From the NCBI GenBank assembly GCA_022266195.1, contig WHVY01000004.1:4109501-4173500 (forward strand): DNA of 64,000 bases. The letters are read 5' to 3'. This document shows positions 35,901 to 48,952 of this stretch, in pieces. The notes under the pieces were generated by a model. The model was not told the DNA's origin, did not search any database, and was given only the letters and a program-made list of their open reading frames with translations. The number at the start of each line of letters is the position of its first letter. Position 1 is the first letter of the stretch. This DNA is from Tetranychus cinnabarinus (lineage: Eukaryota > Arthropoda > Arachnida > Trombidiformes > Tetranychidae). Both the position numbers and the translations under genes were made by a program.

Positions 35901-38162
35901 TAATAACAATTTAATAGGAAAATAATCAAAATCAAATATTGCAAATGTAAATCAAGTGAATACACAAACTTGCCTTAAGGTAAGTGATGAGTTGAATTAC
36001 ATTTACATTAACTGGTTAAACTGATTAACACAACATATAAACATAATGTTAATTTACAATGAAATTAACCAGAAAAATGAACCAGAAATCATTAAACTCC
36101 TCAACCCAAACGAACAAGAAATTTAAAGCAAAAACATTTTTCACTGAAATCTTGTTAACATTTATAAATGTTTGATTGGAAATATTTAATTGTTTTGTCA
36201 TTTTAATTGTAACGGAAGCAACCTCTTAATTAGCTAATTGTTGACTAGAAGAAAATTGATGAAAAAGTTCCAAGAGAAAGTGAAAATGTTAATCAACTAA
36301 TGAATTTTGTCCGATTATTGTAATGATAATGTTAAGATGTTCCGAGATGATTGTGATGAAGGTGAAAACGATAATCGTTAAAGCGCAAGTTAATTCAGCG
36401 AAAAGGGAAAAATCTCAAGTGTAATTAAATTTAATCAACAAGAGAACAATTTTCTCATTACATTTAATTACAATTATTACACTTCTTTGTTTTTCACATT
36501 AGTTTGTATCCATTCAACATTATCCAAAGCCTTGTTAATAACATCAAAATTGAACTCTTTTTTGTGTAATTTTTGCCTTTTCCCTTTTTCCTAATCAAAC
36601 TCAAGGTTTTCAATTGACAATTAATTGATTAAATGATGATCATTAGGAAACATTTGACTGTCAATGAGAATTGAAATTAACAGCAAAAATCTGTTATTGA
36701 TAACATTTCATTTTCTTGCGTTTCATTTCAATTAATGAATCCATAAAGAATCAAATTGTACTTTAATTTGTCTTCATTATCCTTGGATTGTCCAAGCAAT
36801 TGTTAATCCACACTTTAGAGACACTTTTATTACTCACAATTAACCTTTGATTGCGATTATTGTCAGGTTAATCAAGGTTGATTCATTTGCAATTTAGTTA
36901 TAAATAAGAGTAAAAAACTATTCTGTTAAACATTATCATCAATTGTAGGAATAAATAGCAATTTAGGCGAAATTACTGTTCACCTTTCAATCACTTTGTA
37001 TTTTCAGAGTTTGATTAAATCTGGTTAACAGTTTAAAGATGAACAATCATGCAAATTCAATACACATTTAGATAATTGAATAATGAATAAGGTGAAACCA
37101 ACAATTTAAAGTAAACTCTAAAAAATTGAGAAAAGTTATAAATGCGAATTTGAAAAAACAGAAATTGATTCAAAGTAACCACAAAAAGAAATGCAAATAA
37201 AATCAATTGATGGGTTCACCGATATTAACGGTCAAACAATGTAAACAGTCAAATTATCAAATTCATAGTTGATTGTAAATCGTAGTCTAAATCGTAATCT
37301 GAATTTGAATCTCGATATAAATTGGAATCGGAATGATAATCATTGGACAAAATTAGCATTGAATTTGATTGAATCTCAATTGAATCTATTTTTGTGTTTT
37401 TACTTTACTTTGGTTATTGATACACTTGATCAATAGAGAGGGTTAATTGATAAGGAATGGTCAGTGTTTATGTTAATAATGATAATGGGCAAACAAAAAT
37501 CGTGAATCAAATTGCAATTCATTTTGAAAGTAAAGAGTTGTAACAATCTTGTTTGACCAATATTGTTAAGAAACAACCTTTTTTTGCTTAATCCAAGCCC
37601 ACCTTTTCTCATCTCACCATCATCATTAGTCTCATCTTCATCTTTACCTCTTTCGCTTCTCTCTCTATCTTTCTTCTTCTCTTCTCTTTCACTTTTCCTT
37701 TCTGGTGTTAACATTTTTTCCCTGTCACTTTCATTCGACCTCAAAAAAAGTCTTAAAAACACGCGCATTTTTCATCTTCTTTTCACTTTTATGTTACTTT
37801 CTTAACACTTTGCTTCCTCATCTCATCATTCATTCACTACCATCCTCATCCTCATCACTGCAACAATCAACTCTACCAACGAGTGGACCTTTCAAAGTGC
37901 CCAGAAACTCTGTTTAATCAGAGTTGCTTTTTTTCTCACTCGAATTGTGTTCATCGTCAATGAAACTAAATCAAAGCAAATGAAAGTTTGCGCTCAACAA
38001 TAGAAACTTGATCAATCAGTGTGATCAACTTTGACAATCTAACGTGCCAATCTGGTGTTTCTGTGAATCTGGTGAAACTCACTGAATTGGACTTAATTTT
38101 CATTTCTTGTAAAAGGATTACCATTTTTTTCTGATCATCATTCTGTTTACATCGAATGGATA
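32931..38162. other. non-coding stretch upstream of the Spaetzle-like gene
   Basis: No gene recognised over about 5.2 kb. The + strand is strongly pyrimidine-rich between about 37600 and 37700 (runs of TCTTC/CTCTC), which may mark the promoter or 5'UTR of the following gene. The open frames there reflect this composition bias rather than coding. Confidence 0.4.
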
Positions 38163-41100
38163 ATGAATTTCTTTGTAAGTAAACATTTAATATCACAAAT
38201 CGAATCTCAGTAGAAACAAAATTTAATCTAAAAAAGTTTAACCAAAATATTCAAATCACAATTAAAATGCAATAGAAACAAAATTGATGAAAAAATGTAA
38301 AGTTGACTGAGAATCGAAAAGTTTATCAAAAGTTTTCGTCATTTTACTTTTTCCAACGTTAGATGGCGTTGAAATGTGAAGAGTTGATTGAAAAGTGATT
38401 TTTAATAAAAGATTTCAATAAATTGGTTAAACTTGAGGAAAGGTTTTCAAATTGATTTTTCAACTTTGGTCAGGGAATTATTTCTTTGATTGAAAATTGA
38501 AGCATAAATTAGAGTTGATTAAAGTTAACCATAAATGATACAAAATGAAGGGACAAAAATACTATCAACAACAATGAGGAAAGAAACATAAAAGGATGAA
38601 AATTGATGAAGTTGAATGTAATATTAAAATTAAATCAGTTAAACTGATGAGTAGTTAACAGTGAGTCGCAATGAAAAGGGAAGAGCAATTAACTGTGGAT
38701 ATTAAATTGGTTAAAAAGATGATGAAAAGATGTTGATGATTACAAAAGCATAATGATGATTGCGTGTTACAATCAAAAAGTTAGTTTCATTGTTACTCTT
38801 GATGGTTGCTGTTAGTTGAAGTTAAATATCAAGATATAAAAAAAAGTGAATTAAAGAGCAACTTTACTTTTTATGAATATTTATATTCAAACATCTGATC
38901 ATGCTTCATCATTAAATTGTATAATAACGGTAATAACAACAATTAGCAAATGTTAATCAAGGAATGGAAAGGTTAATCTAAAGGTTGATACAAAAAGTTA
39001 GGCCTGAGCCAAACATGTTTCAAGAATAGCATTTAAAATTTTTGTCATTTCTCGACAATTAAAAGTAAATTGAGTCAATTATTTTTATCTAAAAAGGTGT
39101 TTAAATGGTCAAACATTTTACTGCTAAAATGGTCAGGTTGGTCATTAACACTTGGGATGAATCTTTGGACAAAATGGTGAAAAATCGAAGAAAAATTGAA
39201 AATTGAAATTTTCTTTGAACATGAAACATTTTGTTTCTTACAATTTAGCTTTGAATCTATTAATTGTTATGGTGTGTTAATGGTAAAATGTTGAATAACC
39301 GGAAGATTGTTAATTGTTTAATTATCAATGAATTGTTGACTTGAGATGGACAAAGAAACGCTGTTTGTTGATGTTGTTATTATAATGATATTAACAATTG
39401 TCGTTGTCAGACAGCCTTTTTTATATTTATAAATTGATGTAATCATGTTCATGATCATCATTAACGTTCATTCAATCAAAATTAAATAATAATAATTGAG
39501 TCAATTGTTGCCACAAGTGAAAGCATACACAAGTAACATTAAACAATCTAATTTTGTTCACCTTTTCTTTCCTTCTTCACCTTATTTTTAAATATAAAAA
39601 GATGAGGCTTTTTAGCCACAATTTATCATCAACATGTTGATTAAGATGGTGATGAGGTTTGATGGTAAAGATTTTGGGTGAATAGACGAGGATAACAATT
39701 TAATAATAATCAAGATAACACTTTAAATAAGGGTGAATGGGTTAGGAAGGAAAAAGCTTGTTACCTTTCAAATAACACACACAATAATATTGATCAATCT
39801 TTTTCCTCTTCTTCATCATTCTTTGTCTCATTTTCATCTTTTCATCATCATCATCATCATCTTATTGTCAGGAATCAGCTAAAGGCGAGAGATTTCACAT
39901 TTAAAGTAAATCTATTTCCAGGCAATTTGGTTGGGTTATCAATCATTTCCAATCAACACAAGAAGAGACTTGGAATTAGCTTTGAAATGTTTGATAAATT
40001 AGTTAATAATTTAATATTACCTTCATTTGACTATCAACAAATTAAATCATAATTAATGGCAAATTGTAAACTTATTGGACAGTTAATTTGCTATTAATGA
40101 GCTTAACAAGTTAATTAAGATGACAAGTGATGGATGGGAATATTGTTATAACATGTTAAACGTAAGGATTGTCAACTGTTATAAGATCAAGACTTGAGAT
40201 CAAGACTTAAGATCAAGACTTGTTACCAGTTTAGGTTTTCTGGTTCAACTCTTTTCTATGTGTTTATGAATGTATCATTGTTTTGTTTCGTTTTTTTACA
40301 ATTATCGTGTTAATTGTAATTGTTATTCACTTGTCAAGTTGGTGAAATTTGATTGCAATAAAAGTGAAAGATGTTAATTTGTATGGTCATTTACATGAGT
40401 AATGTTATCCATCTTCATTATACCTTTTATTGTATTGTATTATTTTGTTTTATCATTTTAAATTATCAAAGTTGACCTTTACCAAATTCATTTGATTATT
40501 ATATGTTAATTGTAATGCTGTGAATTGATAAATTTAATTCATAAACCGTGTTTAAACAATTTTAAAGTTCAAAATTGAATTAATATGACTCTTCGTTTTC
40601 ACACAACCAATCAAAATTTATAAACTTTGTGCAACGGTTTTCAACAGCTGATTAGCATAACACTTTCAACGGTTTTTTCATCAACATTTTTGAATATTTT
40701 TAATTAATTGTTGAATGGTTTATCAATTTAATCAATTGAGATGCATTAATTTCGATTTATTTTTTTTATTTGTTTCAATTTAGGAACTCATAGCGAGATT
40801 GTTGACTTTCCTTTTGGTGTTAAATCTTATAAACTGTGATTCAAAACATGTTATAGTCAAGGTAAGTTTATTCAATTTATTTTCAATTACAACTAACAAG
40901 GGGTCGGCATGAAGTGGTAATCGAGTTTCCTAATGAAATATATATTTTTAGATAGCCCATCAGGGGTACATAAAAAGTGAAAAATAGTAGGTGCCCGTTT
41001 TTTTGATTAACGAAAGTTATTGGCACTTTCATGGCGAACCCAAGCATATCTCTATGCATTATGCTGAAGTTTCTTGATGAAAACAAAATTTAAAAATATT

Positions 41101-44100
41101 TTACGACGTCCATAGAGATATGCTTGGGTTCGCCATGAAAGTGCCAATAACTTTCGTTAATCAAAAAACGGGCACCTACTATTTTTCACTTTTTATGTAC
41201 CCCTGATGGGCTATCTAAAAATATATATTTCATTAGGAAACTCGATTACCACTTCATGCCGACCCCTTGTAAGTTTCTCGGAAATCATTATACTTAATTT
41301 GAATTATTGATTTAATAGCGTCGTGCCAGAGTAAATGTAAGAGCACCAGAGTGGTGGAATGAATGGTGGGGTAAATACATAAGAGAAGCCATTGATCCGA
41401 CTGTTAGGCCTCTTCTGCCTGCTTCTAATAGCTTAGACTACGATGTTCAAAGGCCTGAAACTGATGAAGAGTTTCGTCAATTACAAAGGTTAGTATCATT
41501 CAGACGCAGCATCTTGATTTATAATAATTCTGATTGCCTCATTTCGTTAGCAAATTTTATTAAACATTAATTTTTCTCGACAAACTTTCACAGACCAACT
41601 AATAGACCACAATTGCCAGGACCTCGACCAACTTTTTCTCAATCAATTGACCAACAAGGTCCAGGTCAGGTAGAAGATTCCCGTTTTCGTGAACCAGTAT
41701 TGCCTTCACCGAGACAACCATCTCGTCAACCCTTAGGGCCACAACAAAGACCAGTGGTATTCCCAAGACCTGATGATACAACTGTAAATCCTCCTTTTGA
41801 ACAATCGGAAAAGCCAGTATCAATTCCATCATTCCCTCCATCACCACCTTCTCGTCCCCCTTCTTCCCCTCCTCCATCACCTCCTCGAACTCGACCAAGC
41901 CCTTCACCTAGTAGACCTGGAGGTAACCTTCGTCCTCAATTCCAACCACAACCCCAATTCCAGCCCCAACCCCAATCCCAGTTCCAACCACAACAACCAC
42001 AATCTCAATTCCAACCCCAGCCACAGCAGCCCCAACCCCAGTTCCAACCCCAACAACCACAGTCCCAGTTCCAAACTCAACGCCCTCAGCAACAACAGCC
42101 AGTGCCAACTTTAAGACCAATTAATCAGAATGGATTTAATCCTTCTCAACCTCCTTCTCAAACATTCAATCGGCCATCAGATAATCGCCAACGACCTACG
42201 TTGAGACCAACTCAAAGTCAAGAGCTTGGTCCTCGACCTGGTCCAATAAATACTGGTGGGGTAAAAGGAGGTCCAAGACCTCGCCCTACTCCATCAGCAC
42301 GATTCCCTCAACCAGGGACAAGTGCAAGACCAACCTTCGCCCCTCTTCCTACTTTTAATCAAACTCCAAGTTCCCTAAGACCTCAACCTATCTCACCAGC
42401 ACTTCCTTCTCCTCCATCTTCATCAAGACCTTCTTTTAGACCTGTGCCCGGTTTTGAAGCTCGCCCACCCTCAGCTCGACCAAGTCCAGCTCAAACCGAT
42501 ATTGAACCAGAAGTTGATTCTGAAGAGCCAGAGTTGAATGAACAAATTTCAACCATTAGACCAACAATCCGTCCATCAGCCCCAAATCCTAGACCATCAA
42601 GACCTTTACCCCAACAGCCTAGACCAACTTTACCACCACCAGTTAAGGGAAGACCGACATTTGTTGATGGGTAAGTCTTTTAGATTAACTTTGAATATAA
42701 ATGATATCACTAGCTTATATACAACTTTCTTATTTAGCGGAAGAAACAATGTGCCTCAACCTACATTCCGTCCAACTGTGCGACCAGCCCCCGAAGTCAC
42801 AACAACAGTTGCTCCTTTATCTGTTCAAACTTTCCGACCTCGCCCTGCAGTGACTTTTGCTCCTCGACCGGTAAATACTTTTGCCCCTCGTCCTGCAGTC
42901 ACATTCGCACCTCGTCCTGCAGTAACCTTTGCACCAAGACCCACAGTTACCTTTGCCCCACGTCCAGCAGTAACTTTTGCTCCTCGACCAGTAAATACTT
43001 TTGAACCTCGACCAACTGTAACTTTTGCACCTCGTCCTCAGGTAATTGATACAGCCCGACCAACATTTCAACCAAGACCTCAGTTGCCAGAAGCCAAACC
43101 AAGTCCAGGACCAACATTTAGGCAACCAACTGAAAGGCCACCTACTAAAGGAGGAAGAAGGCCGCAACAACCATCTGTATCCTTCCAACCACGACCATCT
43201 CCTACTACTCCCGCTCCATTCCGTGATTCACAAACAATTAGACCTCGTCCTACATCCTCAAGACCAATTGAAGATGTCTTTGACACCGAAGCACCGGAAG
43301 AAGAAGTTGATCAAGAGACTCCTTTAACACTTCCACCTGTCCCAGTAAGACCTACTTTACCACCAAGAAGACCACAATCAACTTTCGCCCCAAGACCTTC
43401 TCCAGCTCAAAGGTATGAGATCAGTTTGTAGTTAACATTTGAAATTAGATTACCGGCTTATTCATTGAAGTCAATCAACTATTACTTTGTGCTATTCATT
43501 TGAGGAAAGTTTTGTAGTCTTGATTACTATAGCCTATTATCATGAATATTGTATTGAATCTTGTTGATTGATCAGGCCGATTAGATCACTAATAAACGTT
43601 AAGCACGGTTAAGAAATTAATCCTTGAAGTGAATATCTTCTCATTGACAGGATATTGTTATATGAACTGCGAAGTCATGATTTGTATTGAAAGTACTGTC
43701 AATCAATATTGTCAACAATAGCTTCTACATTTTTCTTTAGCTATATCAATCAATAGATTGAGATTAATACGAGTTTAATAATTTAACTTACTAATTACTC
43801 CTATTAGGCCATCACCTCAACCTGTTTCAACACGAGCACCACAGATAGAGGAAGATCAGGAAGACGAACAAATTGATCAAGAACAAGTAACAACAGCTCG
43901 ACCAGTGAACATTCCTACTCGACCTAGTATCCCGTCAAGACCATCAACTCCAGCAAGACCATTCTTCCAACCAACATTCAGACCAAGTACAACAACTCCA
44001 TCTGAAGAAGATGAACAACCAGAACAGCCAGAGCAACCCGAACAAACTGATGAACCTCAATCTTTTGGACAAAGAATACCAAGACCAAGGCCATCATTTA

Positions 44101-46285
44101 CGCCAACAACCACAACAAAGGCCCCAAGACAACCCGATGGAGTTAAAATACCAGCTAGACCACAGCCAGGCAGTCAAACTTCGTTCAGAGGTAAAGAGTT
44201 TAAATTGATTAGGCGAATTGTATTAATATAAGAATCATTTATTAATCTTTAAATCATCTATTGTCTTTTAATCATTCAATCTAGAACCAATTCCATTCAG
44301 ACCACGTCCAATTCAGACGACAACTCAACCATCAATTTCATTTACTCAAGATGATGAAACTGAACCAGAAGAGGAAACTGAAAGACCAGTACAACAAACT
44401 CAAACATCAAGACCATTCCGTCCACAACCAACCCAGGGCCCAGTCACATTTAGACCACAACAGCCTACAACCGAATTTGTCACAACATCTAGGCCACCAA
44501 TTAAAACACCAACTCGCCCTGCACCAAGTCAAACATTTAGGCCGTTCCCTCCAACATTCAGACCCCGACCAACTTTTGCAACAACATTGGCACCAACAAC
44601 TACAGTTAGTTCAATTACACCACAGACATTCGATGAAGATTATGAAGATACTCAAGCTCCAGCTGAACCAAGTCGTAGACCTCAAGAAATTGCCACTAAT
44701 AGTCCTCGTCCTCAACAAACAGGGTTTACCAACCCCCCATCTCGACCATCATTACCCACAACAACACCAAGACCATCCCTAGTACCCGTAGTACCTGTAA
44801 GAATAACTACTGACCGACCACAACCAGTTGCACCAATCGATCAATCTACTGATTATGAAGATGAACAAAATGAACAAGAGATAACTGTACCTGATTTCCA
44901 ACCAACTCGTCGTCCATCATCACCTCGAATTCCAAGTTTACCAGATACTCAAATAACTACTAGACCAGGTAAGAAGTGGAAAACTCTCAATTCATAAGCA
45001 ATTATTAAATAATTATTCATTTTCATTAAACAGATACTCCACAAGTCCAACCACAACCTCAACCACAACAGCCACAGCCACAGCAACCACAGCCACAACA
45101 GCCACAACCACAACCACAATTTCCAGTAACGACAAGACCTCAACTTCCTGTCCCTAGTCGACCACAACAACCACGTGATGAGCCTGAGCCTCGACCACGT
45201 CCTCGACTTCCCGCTCTTCCAGATTCTACTAGAAGACCTACTAGTCCTCAAGCTCCTATTGGTAAACAACCTACAGGAAAAACACCAAACACTAGCGCAG
45301 CAATTTATAATCCTCCTCTTGGACCAGCAATTAGTGTTGAACGACCAGATAGACCTAAAGCAGATGGATCAATGCCTGACTGTACCCTTTTAGGCGCTAA
45401 CTATTGTATTTTAACAAACGATTACCCAATGTAAGTAAACTTTGCAAGTTTAATTATCTTTTCTATTACAACAATTAACTTATTTTGAAATCTTTCCAAT
45501 ACACAGGGATGGTATTAAAGAAGTCGTCAATCGAAGTTATTCCAGAATTAAATTAATGTATGAAGAATTACAAACTGTTGGTGATCCTGATTTATTCAAA
45601 AGCCATGTTGGTGACTCACTAGCTTCTAAAGGACAATTTGCCTGTGAAACTGAATCTCATATGATGAAGCCAGGTTGGGCTAAAGATGAAATTACAAAAG
45701 AATGGATGATTATTGTAAACACTGATATTTTCCCTCAACAAGTACGAACAGAAAGTTGCAAGTAAGTATTCATCAAAATTTACTAAATTTTTTAATAATT
45801 CATTAGTTATCACTTGAATTAATAGAGTAAATTATTACTAAATTTATCCTAATACTAAATTTGTATTAAATTCATGCTTATACTTATACTAAATTTGTAT
45901 TGTCAACACAAATTATATGTTTCTATGTAAGAGTCAGTCAATTGCTTAGCTCATTGAAACAACCATAATTATCGTATCATTGAACCAAGTGTGTTATATT
46001 GTTAAACAGATTATATCAATCAAGATTTTGAATCTCTTAATTCAGTTTGTAATTTAAAATTTCTTTTTTTTCATCCTCAGGCGTCCAAATCAACCTTGCT
46101 CTTTTGTGGCTCCTTATTATGAATCAACTTGCCAACAAAGATTCAGTCTTCATCGGTTAATTGCTGTTGATCCCCATGATCCGGGTAAAAGTCCTGTTGT
46201 TGCTTTATTCAAATTTCCTGCTGGATGCTCTTGCCGTGTTCATCCAGTACGAATCCCTCAAACAGGAGAGATAACTTCGCGGTAG
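38163..46285 (+). CDS. Spaetzle-like cystine-knot ligand with giant Pro-rich prodomain
   Basis: Ten exons: 38163-38174, 40784-40861, 41319-41488, 41594-42670, 42738-43412, 43808-44190, 44285-44968, 45034-45430, 45507-45761 and 46081-46285. The phases agree throughout, giving 1311 aa. The proposed first exon gives only MNFF; with exon 2 (ELIARLLTFLLVLNLINC) this forms a good signal peptide. About 1000 residues of Pro/Arg/Gln/Thr-rich, low-complexity sequence follow. The C-terminus has CTLLGANYC, then the cystine-knot domain: FACETE, WMIIVNTDIFPQQVRTESC, CSFVAPYYESTC, HRLIAV and a final CSC, the Cys spacing of Spaetzle/neurotrophin-like proteins. Known role: secreted ligands of Toll receptors, released by proteolysis, for immunity, patterning or neuronal survival. 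The paralog group is not clear. The far-upstream start exon is the least certain part. It is convergent with dynactin subunit 4. Confidence 0.85.
40185..40222. repeat. 13-bp tandem repeat, three copies
   Basis: Three near-identical units of GATCAAGACTTGA lie in the first intron of the Spaetzle-like gene. Confidence 0.85.
40896..41270. repeat. 375-bp foldback element in intron 2 of the Spaetzle-like gene
   Basis: Arms of about 160 bp (40896-41056 and 41111-41270) are nearly perfect inverted copies; I see one length difference in a T run. The loop is 54 bp. The ends are ACAAGGGGTC...GACCCCTTGT. No transposase frame. No unambiguous target duplication (left flank CTA, right flank AAG). It fills most of a 457-bp intron, and its transcript would form a long double-stranded hairpin. 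Confidence 0.92.
41938..42090 (+). repeat. Gln/Pro-rich coding repeat (QFQPQ)
   Basis: Coding repeats of the type QFQPQPQ and QQPQSQF lie inside the Spaetzle-like prodomain. The DNA is built from CAA/CAG and CCA/CCC codons and is prone to length change. Confidence 0.85.
42829..43044 (+). repeat. 24-bp coding minisatellite, nine units (TFAPRPAV)
   Basis: Nine successive 8-residue units of the form TF(A/R/E)PRP(A/V/T/Q)(V/N) encode part of the Spaetzle-like prodomain. Synonymous sites vary between units while the residues are kept, which points to selection on the peptide or to old expansion. Confidence 0.9.
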
Positions 46286-46655
46286 AATCATCAAAATAAT
46301 AAAACGTAAAAATAAATTGAATCAAATCATTTCCATTTTGTAAATTAGCTTGTTGTAATGCAATTGATAATTAATTAAAAAAATCAATTCTTCATGGTAA
46401 GATGTTTACTTTTTTTTGATAAAAAATGTGAAAAGCACAAGAGAAATTCCGTAAATCATTAATATTACAATTAAGGTGGTAAAACATACAGTACCAGTCA
46501 CTTTGAGTGTAATTTGATTTTATTATAATTTAATTGCTGGGGCAGGTGAACCATAGATACAAAATATATTTTATAACAATCTTTCTTTGTGTGAAAATGT
46601 AAATTGACTATAAATGACTATAATTTACAATTTAATGTGTTAATTTGAATTTTGA

Positions 46656-48952
46656 TTAAGCTATACTTTCCTTAGATTCAATAACAGGTCCTAAATCAAC
46701 ATAAATCTTGTGAGAAATCCATGAAACTTGAGGTTCTGAGCCTCCGGTTGACTTATTTTGCACAACACTGTTAACAAAATCATGCCTGAGTCTGAAACAA
46801 ACCCGGCATCTACCAGAATCGATTTCAGGAATAACAGTTAAACGGAGACCAATTTTATTGCCACGCCGGAAAGTAATTAGCCTGAAGTAAAAAAATGAGA
46901 ATAAAGGGAAAAAAGAAACTTTAAGTATTGCACACATTTTAAAACAAATTTTCAGCAAATGATTTAGGATTTAGAAGCTTTTTGAAAATCCGGAAGATTA
47001 ACTGCAGTCAAGTTTCTTTTCGGAGTTTAACTGAAAGGAAAAGTGTTTTTGGCAAATTTTAATCTTCTTTGAAGAGGAAATTGCCGAAAATTAGCTTTTC
47101 AAATGAAAAAAAATGGTTCCGATATGGCTGAGAGTAATTGTGTGCACTTACTGGGGATCATCATTATAACGAGTTTTCTGTGTAGAGTCCAATTCAGGTT
47201 CAAGCGTATCATCTTTACACTCTAAGATGAATTCCGCCTTTGGAAGGATTATTTTACCAGTAATGCTTTCGTCCATTTCTTCATCTTTCAGGGGCTGCAG
47301 GCATACATGCATTCCATATTGATAAGGATTTTTGAAAGTCAATTCTACCATTGATTCTTTATGTGGTATCAGCTTTGGTGTTGACGCAATTTTTACTTCT
47401 GGGATATCGTAACTGTAAGAAAGTTATGAAAAATAATAATTATTTTTACGAACCAGAAAAATTTGAGAAAAGTCAATGTTTTTCCTACTCACAAAGCAGA
47501 AAGTTGAATTTTGAATTTAATTGATGATGAGTTGTACTCTGGCTTGATTATATTGTGATCACATTCTTTGCACCGAAGAGATCTCTTAACATAGAGCATT
47601 TTACTTATTGGATAAAATTGAGAGACTGTATTGGGTTGCATTTCAACTTGCATTAATCTCTGTTCAATACTACTGATTTCTGATTCAATGAGATCTTTAT
47701 TATAAAATGTATCGACATCAAGTGGTTCCACATCATCAGTTGCTAAAGATGGTTCCAATTTAATATCAGTCAATGACTTGGAAGCCGAAAGATAATTGGA
47801 ACTAATTCGACCAGAATAAGCTTTGGTTCGTAAACTTTCGGTCAATTTAGCTGAAAGAGAGGCTGAAATTCCGTATTTATCAAGTAAATGGATAGCATGA
47901 CCTGGTCTTGGGTTAATTCGTTTCTTCTCCTTCTCCATTCTTTCCCGTTGAGCAATCACCCGGTAGTGGTCAACAAGGCCCTCAACACGCTTTCTATTTG
48001 GAGCCTCAATTTCAGGCCATCCCCCAGAACCTGGTATATGGATGAACAAACACAAAAAGAGAGCAAATCAAAACAAATATTATTCGTAAGACACGGTTGC
48101 TAATCATAATTTAACATCAGTTTTAGATTAAAAGTTGAACACAAACCTATAAATTGATCAGGAATACCAACATCTTTAGAGCTCCATTTACAGTATGAAC
48201 ACAGCAAAAATTGTGCTTTCCTGGTGGTCATCCCATTTGGATCGGTTTCACTTGGAACCGATGCTAAAAAGGTTCTCGGAGTCAGTGTATGCATACAATT
48301 GGGACATTGAAAGCATGATGCACATCTAATGGGTTAATTATAATGACGGAAATGATTGAAAAATTAAATATAAACAACATTATTATGTAAAATGTTTCAA
48401 GAGCAAAAAAGACCCTCAAACAAGATATTTTTGGAATAATGAGAGAATAACAAATGAATACAATAAGGTAAAAAGGAAAGGGAGTAAACTACGTAAGACA
48501 TAGAAATGATATTAAATGAAATCAATCATGTAAATCATCAATAATTCGCTTACTTATTTTTCTTTAATTTGGCATCAATCGTTGGAATATATTCTAAACA
48601 GTGTTGACAATACTGGGAGTCAACCTGAAAAAAAGAGGAAATGAAACAATTAGTTTATCCGAGTAAATAGATTAATATCACTAGGAAACAATAACTTCAC
48701 AGAAAAATAGAATAACCTGGCACCATGGAGAAACAATCAAAAATAGGTAAATAATAAATTTACAGTCATAGTTAGATTAATCAAGTGTGATGAGAAAAAA
48801 AAATATAAACAAACCTCATGATAAACACAATCCTTACATCTCATTTTAAGACAGTAACGACAAAAATAAATATGTGTTAAAGGTTTACAATGACCACAAG
48901 CACATTGATACAAAACTTTGTTGGTGGCAAAAATTTCATTAATTACATCCAT
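46656..48952 (-). CDS. DCTN4: dynactin subunit 4 (p62)
   Basis: Six exons: 48952-48815, 48624-48554, 48325-48147, 48030-47493, 47412-47152 and 46881-46656, in agreeing phases, giving 470 aa (human about 460). The N-terminal half has the Cys-pair series typical of the family: CACGHC, CRYC, CKDC, CQHC, CASC, CPNC and CSYC, a zinc-binding RING-like region. WPEIEAPNR and a basic/acidic coiled region (RERMEKEKKR) follow, then the second Cys pair CKEC, and C-terminal beta-rich domains with PYQYGMHVCLQPL and ISHKIYVDLGPVI. Known role: part of the dynactin pointed-end complex, which supports dynein-driven transport and binds Arp11 and spectrin-like partners. The start is the first ATG, directly before the Cys region. 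Confidence 0.95.

Noticed and set aside
37563..37917. Overlapping open frames on both strands rich in Ser/Leu/Phe or Arg/Glu/Lys
   Set aside because: They follow from a strand-biased pyrimidine tract; neither composition nor splice context supports coding.
40883..41086. 67-aa - strand frame
   Set aside because: It lies wholly in one arm of the foldback element and has no protein-like features.
41599..43286. Several long frames antisense to or out of frame with the Spaetzle-like exons
   Set aside because: They are shadows of the Pro/Gln-rich repeat coding frame, which alone has consistent splice phases.
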